In this document: piece after piece, positions 54,201 to 64,000 of the stretch | Layout: each line of letters starts with the position of its first letter | Numbering within the stretch: position 1 is the stretch's first letter | Assembly: GCA_947044365.1 (NCBI GenBank) | Contig: OX345652.1 | Location: 3,857,374-3,921,373, forward strand | Length of the DNA stretch: 64,000 nt | Reading direction: 5' to 3' | Source of the DNA: Petrosia ficiformis | Lineage: Eukaryota > Porifera > Demospongiae > Haplosclerida > Petrosiidae | Notes under the pieces: model-generated | Database searches by the model: none | What the model was told of the DNA's origin: nothing | Seen by the model: only the letters and a program-made list of their open reading frames with translations | Made by a program: the position numbers and the translations under genes

Positions 54201-55033
54201 ACACTTGCTTGGTAGTCATTTGTTTGGTAGTTATCCTGTGCGTAAATGATGGTTAGTGCAGCTGCATATACTACCATTTTAGATGACGATAAAGGATCCA
54301 TTTTATCAATACATGCGGAACGATCCTGTGAGTCAATGTTAAAGAAAAACCTTGCATGGTCGATTGACACTTCAGGAAATTTTAACTCTTGTGTTTGTGG
54401 GTATGAGATAAAGTGGAGTATCATTCCACAACCAATTGTTTTATTATAGTGGTTATATATTGTGGAACTGGCACTTGAATTTGACACATTCACATTCTGT
54501 ACAATGAAGCCCACTGGATTGATGCCAATTACTGCAAACCCATATGACGATGTTAGTTCAATTTCACTCATATGGACTGTACATTGTATAAAGAGTAAGG
54601 CAGCAGCATGAGTAGAAGAGTAATACAGAGATGAGGAATTAAACATTTTGATGATATTGTCAGGTAGTATGCTGAGATTTGTTCCACAATTGATGAATGT
54701 CACTCGTTGAAGAGTAACGAAAGAGTTAAAAAAAGCTAAACCTAATGTAGGAACAGGCATGTGATCATTATGTACACAGGATATAACAGCTGGACTATTT
54801 GTACTGCTCCTGATAGTAATATCCATTGTACTCATGAAACAAAAGCGGTCTGTTGCGATGTTGTACATAACTGAGCTATTTAACACAAGAGATATTGCTG
54901 GTTTGTAATATGTGTTATTACATACAAATTGTTCAAACTCCCTTGAAGTGTTAATGAAGACCTCTTCACTAGAGCCATAACAGCTGGAAAGTACAATGGC
55001 AATTAATAGAAGAGAATAGTGACTAACAGTCAT
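51212..55033 (-). CDS. Giant single-exon beta-helix / multi-pass membrane protein, copy 1
   Basis: Uninterrupted 1273-aa frame. N terminus MTVSHYSLLLIAIVLSSCYG is a signal peptide. Residues about 25-640 form an N-glycosylation-rich beta-helix-like ectodomain with Pmp-type GGAI and FxxN motifs (SGTFGGAILI, NKGTSGAAIKM, ELFGGAIYAD, FTNNQ, FRNNFG). About residues 725-750 carry HPCPLGFILDN...CVCSPVLY. About residues 830-865 carry a Cys module, CINHREGPLCGKCKDGLSVV and CMRCSNKW. About 9-10 hydrophobic segments follow (IWTALVQVALGPIIIYLVYA, SLLFPIYLLIIVVILIILS, LIVFLLIIPYITLLLFA, LVLVIILYIIYAVY, VVCVLLVFINFLLILVYHLL). A cytosolic tail of about 55 residues ends QYREPILSCSN. The architecture suggests a surface receptor or adhesion protein; no known animal family is recognised. 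Tandem with copy 2. Confidence 0.85.
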   Translation of the reverse strand: MTVSHYSLLLIAIVLSSCYGSSEEVFINTSREFEQFVCNNTYYKPAISLVLNSSVMYNIATDRFCFMSTMDITIRSSTNSPAVISCVHNDHMPVPTLGLAFFNSFVTLQRVTFINCGTNLSILPDNIIKMFNSSSLYYSSTHAAALLFIQCTVHMSEIELTSSYGFAVIGINPVGFIVQNVNVSNSSASSTIYNHYNKTIGCGMILHFISYPQTQELKFPEVSIDHARFFFNIDSQDRSACIDKMDPLSSSKMVVYAAALTIIYAQDNYQTNDYQASVLVTSSIFSSNSGTFGGAILIVHYNRYMSFIKIHSTDFKGNALLGIHHCYGADVSFNFLSSLMVSKYISTPLIIENTTFHDALLSLNGQTYFKAGAVYIGVKKNGIVNMTLLFKDVICTNTVASHTGVCMFAEVLGRYKDGNVSVILESIIASNNSLVTLASIPSSAGIFTFHGVNCYINGTKERPSTFRNNFGTVIDATDTNIYLSGDVLFDGNKGTSGAAIKMKYDSRIHLMNGLTANFTNNQAELFGGAIYADISNRNLDCAFYFQSDDMKLFFNNNIATEAGNDIYAFPIYNCQFNDSNHSYTPDQAIRFYYQFFRLIDDNGERVLSFSTKPKILLLNNTATSNGEIYTYPGQMVSLNLSALDELNRFVYTTVRVEIASKKRDSISKLWLSYEDKLQIVQESSYKNYTQINFTVHTTTVHNRSLNGKLILSLPDYPESVYTEVHIHPCPLGFILDNITTGDCVCSPVLYAFAKDNSIPMTCSIQTQTFTRSTITVSWAGVIGMKDGINVFGISRSCPLGNCLANPAFDYFESTGETELFVAHQLNNTFYRTPLCINHREGPLCGKCKDGLSVVFGSQKCMRCSNKWIWTALVQVALGPIIIYLVYALRLTLTTGTLNGIIFYAQVANGGLMDVLALHSDNHINIDTALVEMKKCVTFFISVLNLNVGLPLCFYNGMTELWRTGFSLLFPIYLLIIVVILIILSRYSTWLSNRISHSSVQVLVTVVHLSFSKLLIAIIDVFTPARIYTDNGYIDVWFWDGTVRYLSPEHRNLVIYASLIVFLLIIPYITLLLFAKPLRRRSLANKYLRPVLEAIHAPYKEGKKYWFVLRLVLVIILYIIYAVYRGKNDFKIYLASTPILTLFVIGQAYVKPLKNNFLNIMEIWIMFNNIFLYTTTWYYIITHQLDIIITVSVVCVLLVFINFLLILVYHLLWVTGLLRKVERKMITAHQEIVKQLRTFHSDNSRAHLIVQPAHDDSYYNSCRQYREPILSCSN

Positions 55034-56895
55034 TGTGCAAATGCTACTGAACTGTTTCCTTTGAAATGAAGGATTTCTTGTGTAACTTGCACGCTGATAC
55101 AGGAACTTTATGTGAAATGTAAATTATATATTGAATATACCACACATTAAAGTCTATTTAATGTTTTGTTTACCTATGCTGGTAATGGCAGTAAGGAATA
55201 TTCAGTTAATAAACTATGTACTCTCAAAGCAACAATATGTTCATAATTGTAGATAGTTAGGCCCATAAAAGGGCTGTTCTTGTTGCTACAGATTACAAAA
55301 GAACGTTAATAGTTTATTTATGACATCATTTTCTATATGTGCTCTCACATGACTTGCATGCAGCTAGTCCATCTTGTATTAAAAACCTGTTTTCTATTAG
55401 GTATATACTGCACTACTAGTAGGAGACAAAATACTTTACTGATTAGTCATACATAAAAATCACTTCATGGATAAATAACGTTTGGAACACAAACAACAAA
55501 TTGAAGATAACAAATTAAACTGTATCTATAAATAATTGCTTGTAACAATGAATACATTAAATTTTAGAGGAAATAACATTAATATTTATGAATAGAATCA
55601 TGTTATGTGGATGTTAACAAATGTATAGTTAGTTAGTTACCACGTAAGAGTTGAGAATGGCTAATCAATAAAACAGTAAAATTCCAGTCAAAATTAAGTG
55701 TATTTTTTGAGGAGCAGAGAAAGTTATTGCAATATAATTATTTTCCAGTAGTATGCATACATTCAGGTAGAGATTGCATTTAAGTTAACATAGTAAGGGT
55801 CTTACTCTTTGAATCACAAAACATCTCCTCAAGCACGTGCTGTCCAGTATTGTTAACTTTCAAGTACATTGTTAATAATGATTGGTTATCTCAACATAGT
55901 TCATTTATTATATATGTTCATCATAACTCTTGTTTTCCATGCACTTACTCTAAATGTGTCTATGTTGTGGCTATACATATATGGACTCTTTAGTGTAAAT
56001 TCCTGTTAATGCTTTGTTTATAGTAAAGCTATTGTTTATGAAACCAGTTCAGTAAACTGAAAGCATGTGATGTTATATCATATATATTTCGTTGGACTAC
56101 ATAGTATGTTAATTTCTAATAATGAGTGTTTTTAATGTTAATGAAAAAGGCTGTCGATTGTTTACGCTATTAAGATCAAGAGATTCCAAACTTTATGTTG
56201 AGTATTTGGGAAAATGCAACCTATGCAAGTTTCTTTACGGTGTATGCGATTTTGAGTGTGTATCCTAAGAATAGGTACACATAAGAAAACCACATAGGGC
56301 AACCTTTTGTTTACTATAATGTACTGCAAAAAATATATAATTGACTGTTTTTGGTATGTGCAGTATAAGTGCTGTGTTGCATTTATATATAATTTGTACC
56401 TTTAAATGTGCTGATCAATATACCAACAGCAGCATATATTTTTTTAAATTTACATGTGTCAATAAAAAACTGTATTACTGGTTTTGAAATTGAGATGTGT
56501 ATACAACTGTATAACAAGTAGTGTGTATTATTGTCCGTAAATGCTAAACAAATTATTATCAGTGTGGATAGACATCGCATAGGTCCAGGAACATTTTACT
56601 AAATTTTTGCATCCTGCATGCTTGGCATTGTGGAGTTGTTAGTACTACAGAAGAGTATCTGACTGTAAATCAAAGATTTTTCATGTCCATTACACAATAA
56701 TTAAAACAAAAACTTTTTGTCCAGACTGATCATTAAAATCTACAGTAGCAGTCACTAAAAATATTTGGTCAAATTAAATTTAGTCAAATTTTAATAAAAC
56801 TATAAACTAAAATAATGAGGTTTCTACAGTTTAACAAAATTATATCATATCTATAAAGAAAGAAACATACACACACACACACGCGTACAACCTGT
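55034..56895. other. Intergenic region between giant genes 1 and 2
   Basis: 1.86 kb of AT-rich DNA. No reading frame with family resemblance, no R1-R4 element recognised. It ends in a (CA)n run just before the gene 2 stop, as before gene 1, so the duplicated unit includes the 3' flank. Promoter elements of gene 1 are expected near 55.04-55.3 kb but none is recognisable. Confidence 0.5.
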
Positions 56896-59800
56896 TTAAT
56901 CAGAATCACTTAAAATCGGTTCTCTGTACTGTCGACATGAGTCATAAAATGAATCATCATGAGCTGGCTGGACTATTAAATGTGCCCTCGAGTTATCACT
57001 ATGGAAGGTACGCAACTGTTTAACAATCTCTTGGTGAGCTGTTATCATCTTTCTCTCTGCCTTTGCCAATAAACCAGTTACCCATAATAAATGGTAGACA
57101 AGAATAAGAAGGAAATTAATGAACACCAGAAGAACACCAACAACACTAATAGTAACAAAAATGTCTACTTGATGTGTAATCACATAGTACCATGTTGTAG
57201 CATAGATAAATGTGATGTTGTACATAAGCCAAATGTCCATTATATTAATGAAGTTATTTTTAAAAGGCTTGAAATAGGCCTGTCCTATTACAAAAAGTAT
57301 CAATATTGGGGTAGAAGCTAGATAAATTTTGAAGTTGTTTTTCCCTCTATAGACAGCATAAATAACGTATAGAATTATTACTAGCACTAGACGAAGGACA
57401 AACCAATGCTTTTTACCTTCCTTATATGGAGCATGAATAGCTTCAAGAACAGGCCTTAGATATTTGTCAGCTAGTGAATATCGTCTAAGAGGTTTAGCAA
57501 GAAGAAGAAGAGTAATGTAAGGTATTATAAGAGGGAAAACTATTAGAGATGCATAAATCACAAGGTTACGATGTTCTGGACTCAAGTATCTAACTGTGCC
57601 ATCCCAATACCATACATCAATGTATCCATTATCTGTATATATTCTAGCTGGTGCGAAGACATCAATAATAGCTATTAACAGCTTTGAGAAGGAGAGATGT
57701 ACAACAGTAACTAGTACTTGTACTGATGAGTGAGATATTCTGTTTGAAAGCCATGTTGAATAACGACTGAGTATAATGAGGATAACAACTATTATCAGGA
57801 GGTACATGGGAAATACTAAACTGAGGCCTGTTTTCCACAACTCAGTCATCCCATCATAAAAACAAAGAGGTAATCCTAGATTAAGATTTGGAACTGATAG
57901 AAAACCAATACTCAATTTTTCTGCTGGTGTTATTACAATGTTAACACCATTGCGTAGTGATAACAAATCAGTCAGACCACCATTAGAAGCTTGTGCATAG
58001 AATATAATACCATTAAGAGTACCAGTTGTTAGTGTGAGTCTCAACACATATAACAAGTATATAATAATAGGACCTAAAGCCACCTGTACTAGTGCAGTCC
58101 ATATCCATTTGTTAGAACAACGCATACATTCTCTAGATCCAAACACTACACTAAGACCATCCTTACATTTCCCACACAAAGGGCCTTCTCTGTGATTGAT
58201 ACAAAGAGGAGTTGTATCAAATATACCATCAGTCTGATCAGCTACAAACAATTCTTTTTCTCCATTGCTTTGAAAATAATTAAAAAACCCTGGGTTTGCG
58301 AAACAATTATCAGGTGGACAACTGCGAGATATTCCAAAAACATTTATTCCATCTTCCATTTCTATTACACCAGCCCATGAAACTGTTATACTAGATCTAG
58401 TGAATGTTTGAGTTTGTATAGAACATGTTGTAGGAATCGTGTTGTCTTCAGCAAAGGCATACAATACAGGTGAACACACACAGTCTCCAGTTGTTATATT
58501 ATCTAATATAAATCCAAGTGGACATGGATGTATGTGGACTTCTGAATACACAGCTTCTGGATAGTCAGGTAATGAGAGAATTAGTTTGCCATGTAAAGAT
58601 TGACTACGAATTGTAGTAGTGTGTACAGTGAAACTGATATTAGTATAGTTCTTATATCTAGACTCTTGGATGATCTGTACCTGATTTTCATATGACAACC
58701 ATAAATGACTAATGGAGTCTCTTTTCTCAGGAATTATATCAACTTTAACATTGGTAAAGACAAAACGATTCAACTCATCAAGTGCTGATAAATTCAATGA
58801 AACCATTTGACCAGGATAAGTATAAATATCACCATTACTAGTCATTGTATTATTAAGATGAAGTTTTGTAGGTTTAGTTGAGATGCTCCATAATCTATTT
58901 CCAGGGTGATCAAAGAGATGAAACATGTGTTCATAGAAACTCAAGGCTTGATATGGTGTGTGTGAATTAGAAGAATCATCAAACTGACAATTATATATTG
59001 GGAAGGCATATATATCACTACCTGCTTCTGTTGCTATATTGTTATTAAAGAATAGTTTGATATCATCGCTTGTAAAGTAAAATGCACACTCTTCTTGTTT
59101 ATTATTCACATCAGCATAGATAGCTCCTCCAAGTACTGCCTGATTGTTAGTGAAATTAGCTGTTAATCCATTCATAAAATGTAAACGACTGCCTTGTTTC
59201 ATCTTGATAGCACCACCACTGATACCTTTGTTATCTTCAAATAATATATACCCACTAAGATAGATATTGCTATCAGTAGCATCAATTACGACTCCAAAAT
59301 TATTACTAAAATTTGCTGGCTTTTCTTTAGTACCATTTATGTAACAATTAACTCTTCTTAAAGCAAACATACCTACATACGGAAATATTGAAGAAAGAGT
59401 GTTATTAATTACATCAACACTCTCAAGGGTCACAGAAACATTTCCACTTCCTAGCATTTCAGTAAACATACATACGCCTATGCTATTAGCAACTGCATTC
59501 TGGCATTTTATATCCTTTAACAGCATGTTCATATTGACCATGTCATTCATTTTGACACCGATATATATTGCTCCAGCTTTAAAATATGTTTGTTCATAGG
59601 GAGGTATGAAGGAATCATAGAAATTTGTTTGTTCAATGATGAGAGGAACTACTGTATCATTGGGTGGTTGCATTTCCAAAGAACTGAGAAAATTGAAACT
59701 CACATCAGCTCCATAACATTGATGATGACCTAATACATTATTAGAGTTGAAATGTGTATTTTTAATGTTAACATGTCCTCTGTAATAACTATTGTAGTGT

Positions 59801-60672
59801 AAAATCAACACTGCCCCACCAATAGTACCTAAATTCCCATTGAACTTCGAATTGTTAATGAACACATATGCTTGGTAGTCATGCTGTGTATAAAGGATGG
59901 TCAGTGCTGCTGCACTTACTACCATTTCAGAACCTGATTGAAGATCCATATTATATGCACATGAAGAACCATTTTGCAAGTCATAGTTGTAAGAAAAAGT
60001 GCTTTGCTCAATTGACACTTTATGAAATTTGGACTCTTCTGCTTGTAGAAAGTGGAGCATTATTCCACAACCAATTGTTTCATTATAGTAGTTATACATT
60101 GTAACACTGGCTGTTGAATGTAACATGTTTACATTGTGTAGAACAGAGTTCAAAAGGTTGATACCAATTATTGCAAACCCATATGATCCTGTTAGTACAA
60201 CCTCACTCATATTGACTGTACATTGTATAAAGAGTAAGACAGCAGCATGAGTAGAAGAGTAATACAGAGATGAGGAATTAAAAGTGTCAATGATACCATC
60301 TGGTAGTCTGTTGAGATATGTTCCACAATTGATGAATGTCACTCCTTGAAGAGTAACCGAAGAGTTGATGAAAGCTAACCCTAATGTAAGAACAGGAATA
60401 CCATCATCTTGTACACAGGATATAACAGCTGGACTGTTTGTACTGCTCCTAATCGTAAGATCCACTTTTCCCATGAAACAAAAACTATTTTTTGTGATGT
60501 TGTACATAAGAGAGCTATTCAACACAAGAGATATCGTCTGATGAGAATATGTGCTATTACACACATGTTGTTCAAAATCTTGAGATGAATTAATGAAAGT
60601 CTCTTTGGTAGAAACATAACTGCTGCAAAGGACGATTGCAATCAATACAAGGGTATAGTGACTAGGAGCCAT
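56896..60672 (-). CDS. Giant single-exon beta-helix / multi-pass membrane protein, copy 2
   Basis: 1258-aa uninterrupted frame, paralogue of copy 1 in the same orientation. Signal peptide MAPSHYTLVLIAIVLCSSYV. Same order of parts: beta-helix with GGAVLILHYN, GGAIKMK, LGGAIYAD and FSNNFG; HPCPLGFILDN/CVCSPVLYAF; CINHREGPLCGKCKDGLSVV; multi-pass domain; tail QYREPILSDSD. From about SLPDYPE to the end it is nearly identical to copy 1, while the ectodomain has many substitutions and small indels. The segment between the first hydrophobic helix and FYDGMTELW differs (NIVITPAEKLSIGFLSVPNL against NIDTALVEMKKCVTFF in copy 1). Surface localisation is inferred from the signal peptide and glycosylation sites. 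Function unknown. Confidence 0.85.
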   Translation of the reverse strand: MAPSHYTLVLIAIVLCSSYVSTKETFINSSQDFEQHVCNSTYSHQTISLVLNSSLMYNITKNSFCFMGKVDLTIRSSTNSPAVISCVQDDGIPVLTLGLAFINSSVTLQGVTFINCGTYLNRLPDGIIDTFNSSSLYYSSTHAAVLLFIQCTVNMSEVVLTGSYGFAIIGINLLNSVLHNVNMLHSTASVTMYNYYNETIGCGIMLHFLQAEESKFHKVSIEQSTFSYNYDLQNGSSCAYNMDLQSGSEMVVSAAALTILYTQHDYQAYVFINNSKFNGNLGTIGGAVLILHYNSYYRGHVNIKNTHFNSNNVLGHHQCYGADVSFNFLSSLEMQPPNDTVVPLIIEQTNFYDSFIPPYEQTYFKAGAIYIGVKMNDMVNMNMLLKDIKCQNAVANSIGVCMFTEMLGSGNVSVTLESVDVINNTLSSIFPYVGMFALRRVNCYINGTKEKPANFSNNFGVVIDATDSNIYLSGYILFEDNKGISGGAIKMKQGSRLHFMNGLTANFTNNQAVLGGAIYADVNNKQEECAFYFTSDDIKLFFNNNIATEAGSDIYAFPIYNCQFDDSSNSHTPYQALSFYEHMFHLFDHPGNRLWSISTKPTKLHLNNTMTSNGDIYTYPGQMVSLNLSALDELNRFVFTNVKVDIIPEKRDSISHLWLSYENQVQIIQESRYKNYTNISFTVHTTTIRSQSLHGKLILSLPDYPEAVYSEVHIHPCPLGFILDNITTGDCVCSPVLYAFAEDNTIPTTCSIQTQTFTRSSITVSWAGVIEMEDGINVFGISRSCPPDNCFANPGFFNYFQSNGEKELFVADQTDGIFDTTPLCINHREGPLCGKCKDGLSVVFGSRECMRCSNKWIWTALVQVALGPIIIYLLYVLRLTLTTGTLNGIIFYAQASNGGLTDLLSLRNGVNIVITPAEKLSIGFLSVPNLNLGLPLCFYDGMTELWKTGLSLVFPMYLLIIVVILIILSRYSTWLSNRISHSSVQVLVTVVHLSFSKLLIAIIDVFAPARIYTDNGYIDVWYWDGTVRYLSPEHRNLVIYASLIVFPLIIPYITLLLLAKPLRRYSLADKYLRPVLEAIHAPYKEGKKHWFVLRLVLVIILYVIYAVYRGKNNFKIYLASTPILILFVIGQAYFKPFKNNFINIMDIWLMYNITFIYATTWYYVITHQVDIFVTISVVGVLLVFINFLLILVYHLLWVTGLLAKAERKMITAHQEIVKQLRTFHSDNSRAHLIVQPAHDDSFYDSCRQYREPILSDSD

Positions 60673-61940
60673 TGTGACTAATACTGAATGCTATTCTTTG
60701 GCATCAGAATTAAAGATTGTGCTATTATATATAAAGGAATTATGTTTACTATAACAGTCTACTCATTGTCAAATATAATCATAGTGCCATTATGAATGTT
60801 TATGTTATTCTGTTGTAATAATTATCTTTTAAAAACATGCTTCAACTGACAGTTTATCTTCAATGTATTTTTGATTACCATACATAGTATACTGAATGTA
60901 TTCCTTTAGTATCATAATGAACGTTTATGTTAATAATAATATTATCTTTAACATGTTTTCAATAACACTGACAGTTTATTTATACATTAGTGTTATTTTG
61001 ATTTGGTATGGGTTCGCCAGTTTATCTTCAGTGTATTTTTGATTACCACACATAGTATACTGAATGTATTCCTTTAGTATCATAATGATTAAGAAAACAT
61101 GCTTTCAATAACACTGACAGTTTATTTATACATTAGTGTTATTTTGATTTGGTATGGGTTCGCCTACTTCATTTTCGCCTACTCAACCCGTAGTCCTGTA
61201 CTATCCTGTTAGTTTCGGGCCATGCAAGTTTACCTTCACATTACAAAATGTTCACATATTTAGTTAGAATATTTTATCATTATACAGTTATCATATTTTT
61301 TAGGGCCCATACGGCCATCTCTATGATTGCTTTCCCACAGATTTGAACTATATAATTATAATTATAATAATTATAATAATTATAAATTATAATAATATGA
61401 TGTTTGCGTCACTATCCAAGAGTGTGAGTGAAGGAAGTTACATCATTCTGGGAGCTTGGTCAATGGTACATAGAAGAATGCGTATGCACTATATAGAGCT
61501 TCAGCTCATGAAAGACAAAGATTTGGTTTGATTATCTGGAACAATGAGATTTCAAAGGATGATGGACCAATGACAGAGAGGATAACTGACTTCTCTTTTA
61601 TAATTAATTTTGTTGGGAAGATATATTACAGTCCCCAAAATTGTAGCCAGAGCACAAAGGAAAGAATAGTTTAAATCTCGTTGTCAGGAAATGGTGTAAT
61701 TTGGCAATATTGCCAGAGAGAGGGAGAAAACATTTTATTAAAAATCTATAACAATATTTATAGTACAAAAGAAGGATATTATACTGCAATTAGCTACTCC
61801 ATTATTTTAGGATTACACAAAATCCAACTAAACAAAATCAGGGCCAATAATAATAATAAATATGCTACAACTTTAAACAAAAAAATGATAGTTTAACAAA
61901 TCCATACAATATTTACAATTAAACACACACCCAATAGCTG
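60673..61940. repeat. Intergenic region with tandem duplications and an R4 copy
   Basis: 60800-61165 holds two rounds of a segment of about 168 bp (CAGTTTATCTTCARTGTATT ... CTTTAGTATCATAATGA; and TTTCAATAACACTGACAGTT ... TTTGGTATGGGTTCGCC). 61296-61500 is an R4 copy (CATACGGCCATCTCTATGAT ... GAAGGAAGTTACATCATTCT). No gene seen. Confidence 0.6.
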
Positions 61941-64000
61941 TTAATCACAATGGCTTAGAATCGGTTCCCTGTACTGCTGACATGACTCATAAAATGAATC
62001 ATCATTAATTGGCTGGACTAAATGTGTCCTCAAATTATCTCTGTGTAAGGCATGTAAATGTCTAACAATCACTTGTTGAGCTCTGTTAATCTTTCTCTCT
62101 ACCTTTGCCAATAAACCAGTCACCCATAATAAATGATAGACAAGAATAAGAAGGAAATTAATGAATACCAGAAGTACACAAACAACACTAATAGTAATAG
62201 TGATGTATAGTTGACGTGTGATAATATAGTACCATGTTGTAGCATTGATAAATGTGATATTGTACATAAGCCAAATGTCCATTATATTAATGAAGTTACT
62301 TTTAAAAGGCTTGACATAGGCCATCCTTACATTTCCCACACAAAGGTCCTTCTCTGTGGTTAATACAAAGAGGAAATGTATAAAATTTACCGTCAGTCTG
62401 ATGAGCTGCAAATACTTCTGTTTCTCCAGTACTAAAATAATTAAGAAACCCTGGGTTCAGTACACAATTACCAAGTGGACAACTACGAGATATTCCAAAA
62501 ACATTTATTCCATCTTTCATTTCTATAAGACCAGCCCATGAAACTGTTATACTAGATTTAGTGAATGTTTGGGTCTGTATAGAAGATGTCATAGGAATTG
62601 AGGTATCTTTCGCAAAGGAGTACAATACAGGTGAACACACACAGTCTCCAGTTGTTATATTATCTAATATAAATCCAAGTGGACATGGATGTATGTGGAA
62701 ATCTGAATATACACTTTCTGGATAGTCAGGTAATGAGAGAATTAGTTACCCATTTAATGATCGATTATGAACTGTAGTAGTGTGTACAGTGAATCTGATA
62801 TTAGTATACTTTTTGTTACATCTAGACTCTTGAATGATCTGTACCTTGTCTTCATATGACAACCATAAATGACTAATGGAGTCTCTATTCTCAGGGATTA
62901 TATCAATTTTGACATTGGTATGGACAAAACGATTCAACTCATCAAGTGCTGATACATTCAATGAAACCATTTGACCAGGATAAGTATAAATATCACCATT
63001 ACTAGTCATTGTATTATTAAGATGAAGTTTTGTAGGTTTAGTTGAGAAGCTCCAAACTCTATTTCCAGGGTGATCAAACAGATGAAACATGTGTTCATAG
63101 AATCTCTCTGCTTGATATGGTGTGTATGAATTAGAAGAATCATTAAACTGACAATTATATATTGGGAAAGCATATATATCATTACTTGCTTCTGTTGCTA
63201 TATTGTTATTAAAGAATAGTTTGATATCATCGGAGTTATTACTTTGAAAATAAAATGCACACTCTTTTTGTTTATTAATCACATCAGCATAGATAGCTCC
63301 TCCAAGTACTGCCTGATTGTTAGTGAAATTAGCTGTTAATCTATTTATAAAGTGTAAACGACTGTCATATTTTATCTTAATAGCAGCGCCACTGATACCT
63401 TTGTTAGCATCAAATAACATATACCCACTAAGATAGATATTGCTATCAGTAACATCTATTACAACTCCAAAATTATTTCTGAAAGTTGATGGTCTCTCTA
63501 TTGTACCATTTATGTAACAATTAACTCCATGAAATGTGAACATACCTGCAGTTGGAGAAATAGAAGAAAGGGTGTTGTTAGTCACATCAACACTCTCAAG
63601 AGTCACAGAAACACTTCCAGGTTTATAAATTCCAAGCATTTCTGCAAATATACATACACCTTTGTGAGTTGCAACTGCATTCCTGCATCTTATATGTTTC
63701 AATAGCATGGTCATATCGACAAGGTCATTCTTTTTGACACCAATATACATTGCTCCTGATTTCAAATATTTTTGTTTATTGGGAAAAAGCAAGCGATCAT
63801 GAAAAGTAGCGTTTTCAATGATAAGAGGAAACGACATATAATTGGATGTTTGTATCCTCCTCAAAGAGCTGAGAAAAATGAAACTCAAATCTGCTCCATA
63901 ACACTGTTGAAGATTTAATAAATTATTACTTTTGAAATCTGTATTGTGAATGTTGATATAACCTCTATGGTAACTGTTATAGTGTATAATCAACACTGCC
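61941..64000 (-). pseudogene. Giant beta-helix membrane protein copy 3, broken and running off the window
   Basis: Same orientation as copies 1 and 2; its 5' part lies beyond 64000. From the edge, an open frame covers the beta-helix (FTNNQAVLGGAIYAD, FRNNFG) to a TAA at 62748-62746, where copies 1 and 2 have AAA (Lys) after NRSLNG/SLHG. The same frame then continues through HPCPLGFILDN, CVCSPVLYSF and CINHREGPLCGKCKDG. At about 62320 the sequence jumps from KCKDG to AYVKPFKSNF in another frame, losing about 890 bp: the end of the Cys module and most membrane segments. The last piece (61941 to about 62320) keeps the final membrane helices and the tail QYREPILSHCD. Confidence 0.88.

Noticed and set aside
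51212..60672. Bacterial contamination as the source of the Pmp-like genes
   Set aside because: They share AT-rich context, eukaryotic-style signal peptides, N-glycosylation sites and (CA)n flanks with the rest of the window, and a multi-pass domain not found in chlamydial Pmp proteins.

Overview
The window is nuclear DNA of an early-branching animal. Coding genes are split by GT-AG introns in consistent phase. Orthologues of conserved animal genes are readable (ACTMAP, ALG8, ANKMY2, PLA2G6, JADE, MRPL9, RNF212). Intergenic gaps are short, the DNA is AT-rich, and introns carry short inverted-repeat (MITE-like) elements, tRNA-derived SINEs and micro/minisatellites. This fits a demosponge (Amphimedon-like) best, but that placement is inference from gene content and style, not from a marker sequence.

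Layout. 0-10 kb (+): intronless ACTMAP, then 13-exon ALG8 with repeats in its introns. 10-18.8 kb (-): two secreted PQQ-type beta-propeller genes and relics of others, a repeat-rich gap, and a three-exon gene for a putatively N-myristoylated ubiquitin-like protein of unknown function. The latter is divergent from 12-exon ANKMY2 (+, 18.9-23.7 kb) across a 110-bp gap. 24.2-28.2 kb (-): a third beta-propeller gene, a duplicated 3' relic, and an orphan first exon resembling bubblegum acyl-CoA synthetase. 28.7-35.5 kb (-): eight-exon iPLA2-beta-like PLA2G6. 35.7-45.8 kb (-): 16-exon JADE-family PHD gene, its introns packed with satellites and three tRNA-SINEs. 46.2-46.9 kb (+): intronless mitochondrial ribosomal protein L9, divergent from JADE, with three CACGTG boxes between them. 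47.1-50.7 kb (+): 11-exon RNF212-like meiotic RING gene. 51.2-64 kb (-): a tandem array of giant single-exon surface proteins (signal peptide, Pmp-like beta-helix ectodomain, Cys module, about 9-10 membrane segments, conserved Tyr-containing tail). Two copies are intact (1273 and 1258 aa). The third runs off the window and is broken by a stop codon and a deletion of about 890 bp.

Functional picture. Most genes are unrelated housekeeping genes (actin maturation, N-glycosylation, cilia/adenylyl cyclase trafficking, phospholipid turnover, histone acetylation, mitochondrial translation, meiotic crossover). The lineage-specific parts are the secreted propeller family, the giant beta-helix membrane proteins and the ubiquitin-like protein. 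The first two show recent duplication, relics and pseudogenes, as expected of fast-evolving surface or recognition families. No CRISPR, rRNA, prokaryotic operon or autonomous transposon is visible.
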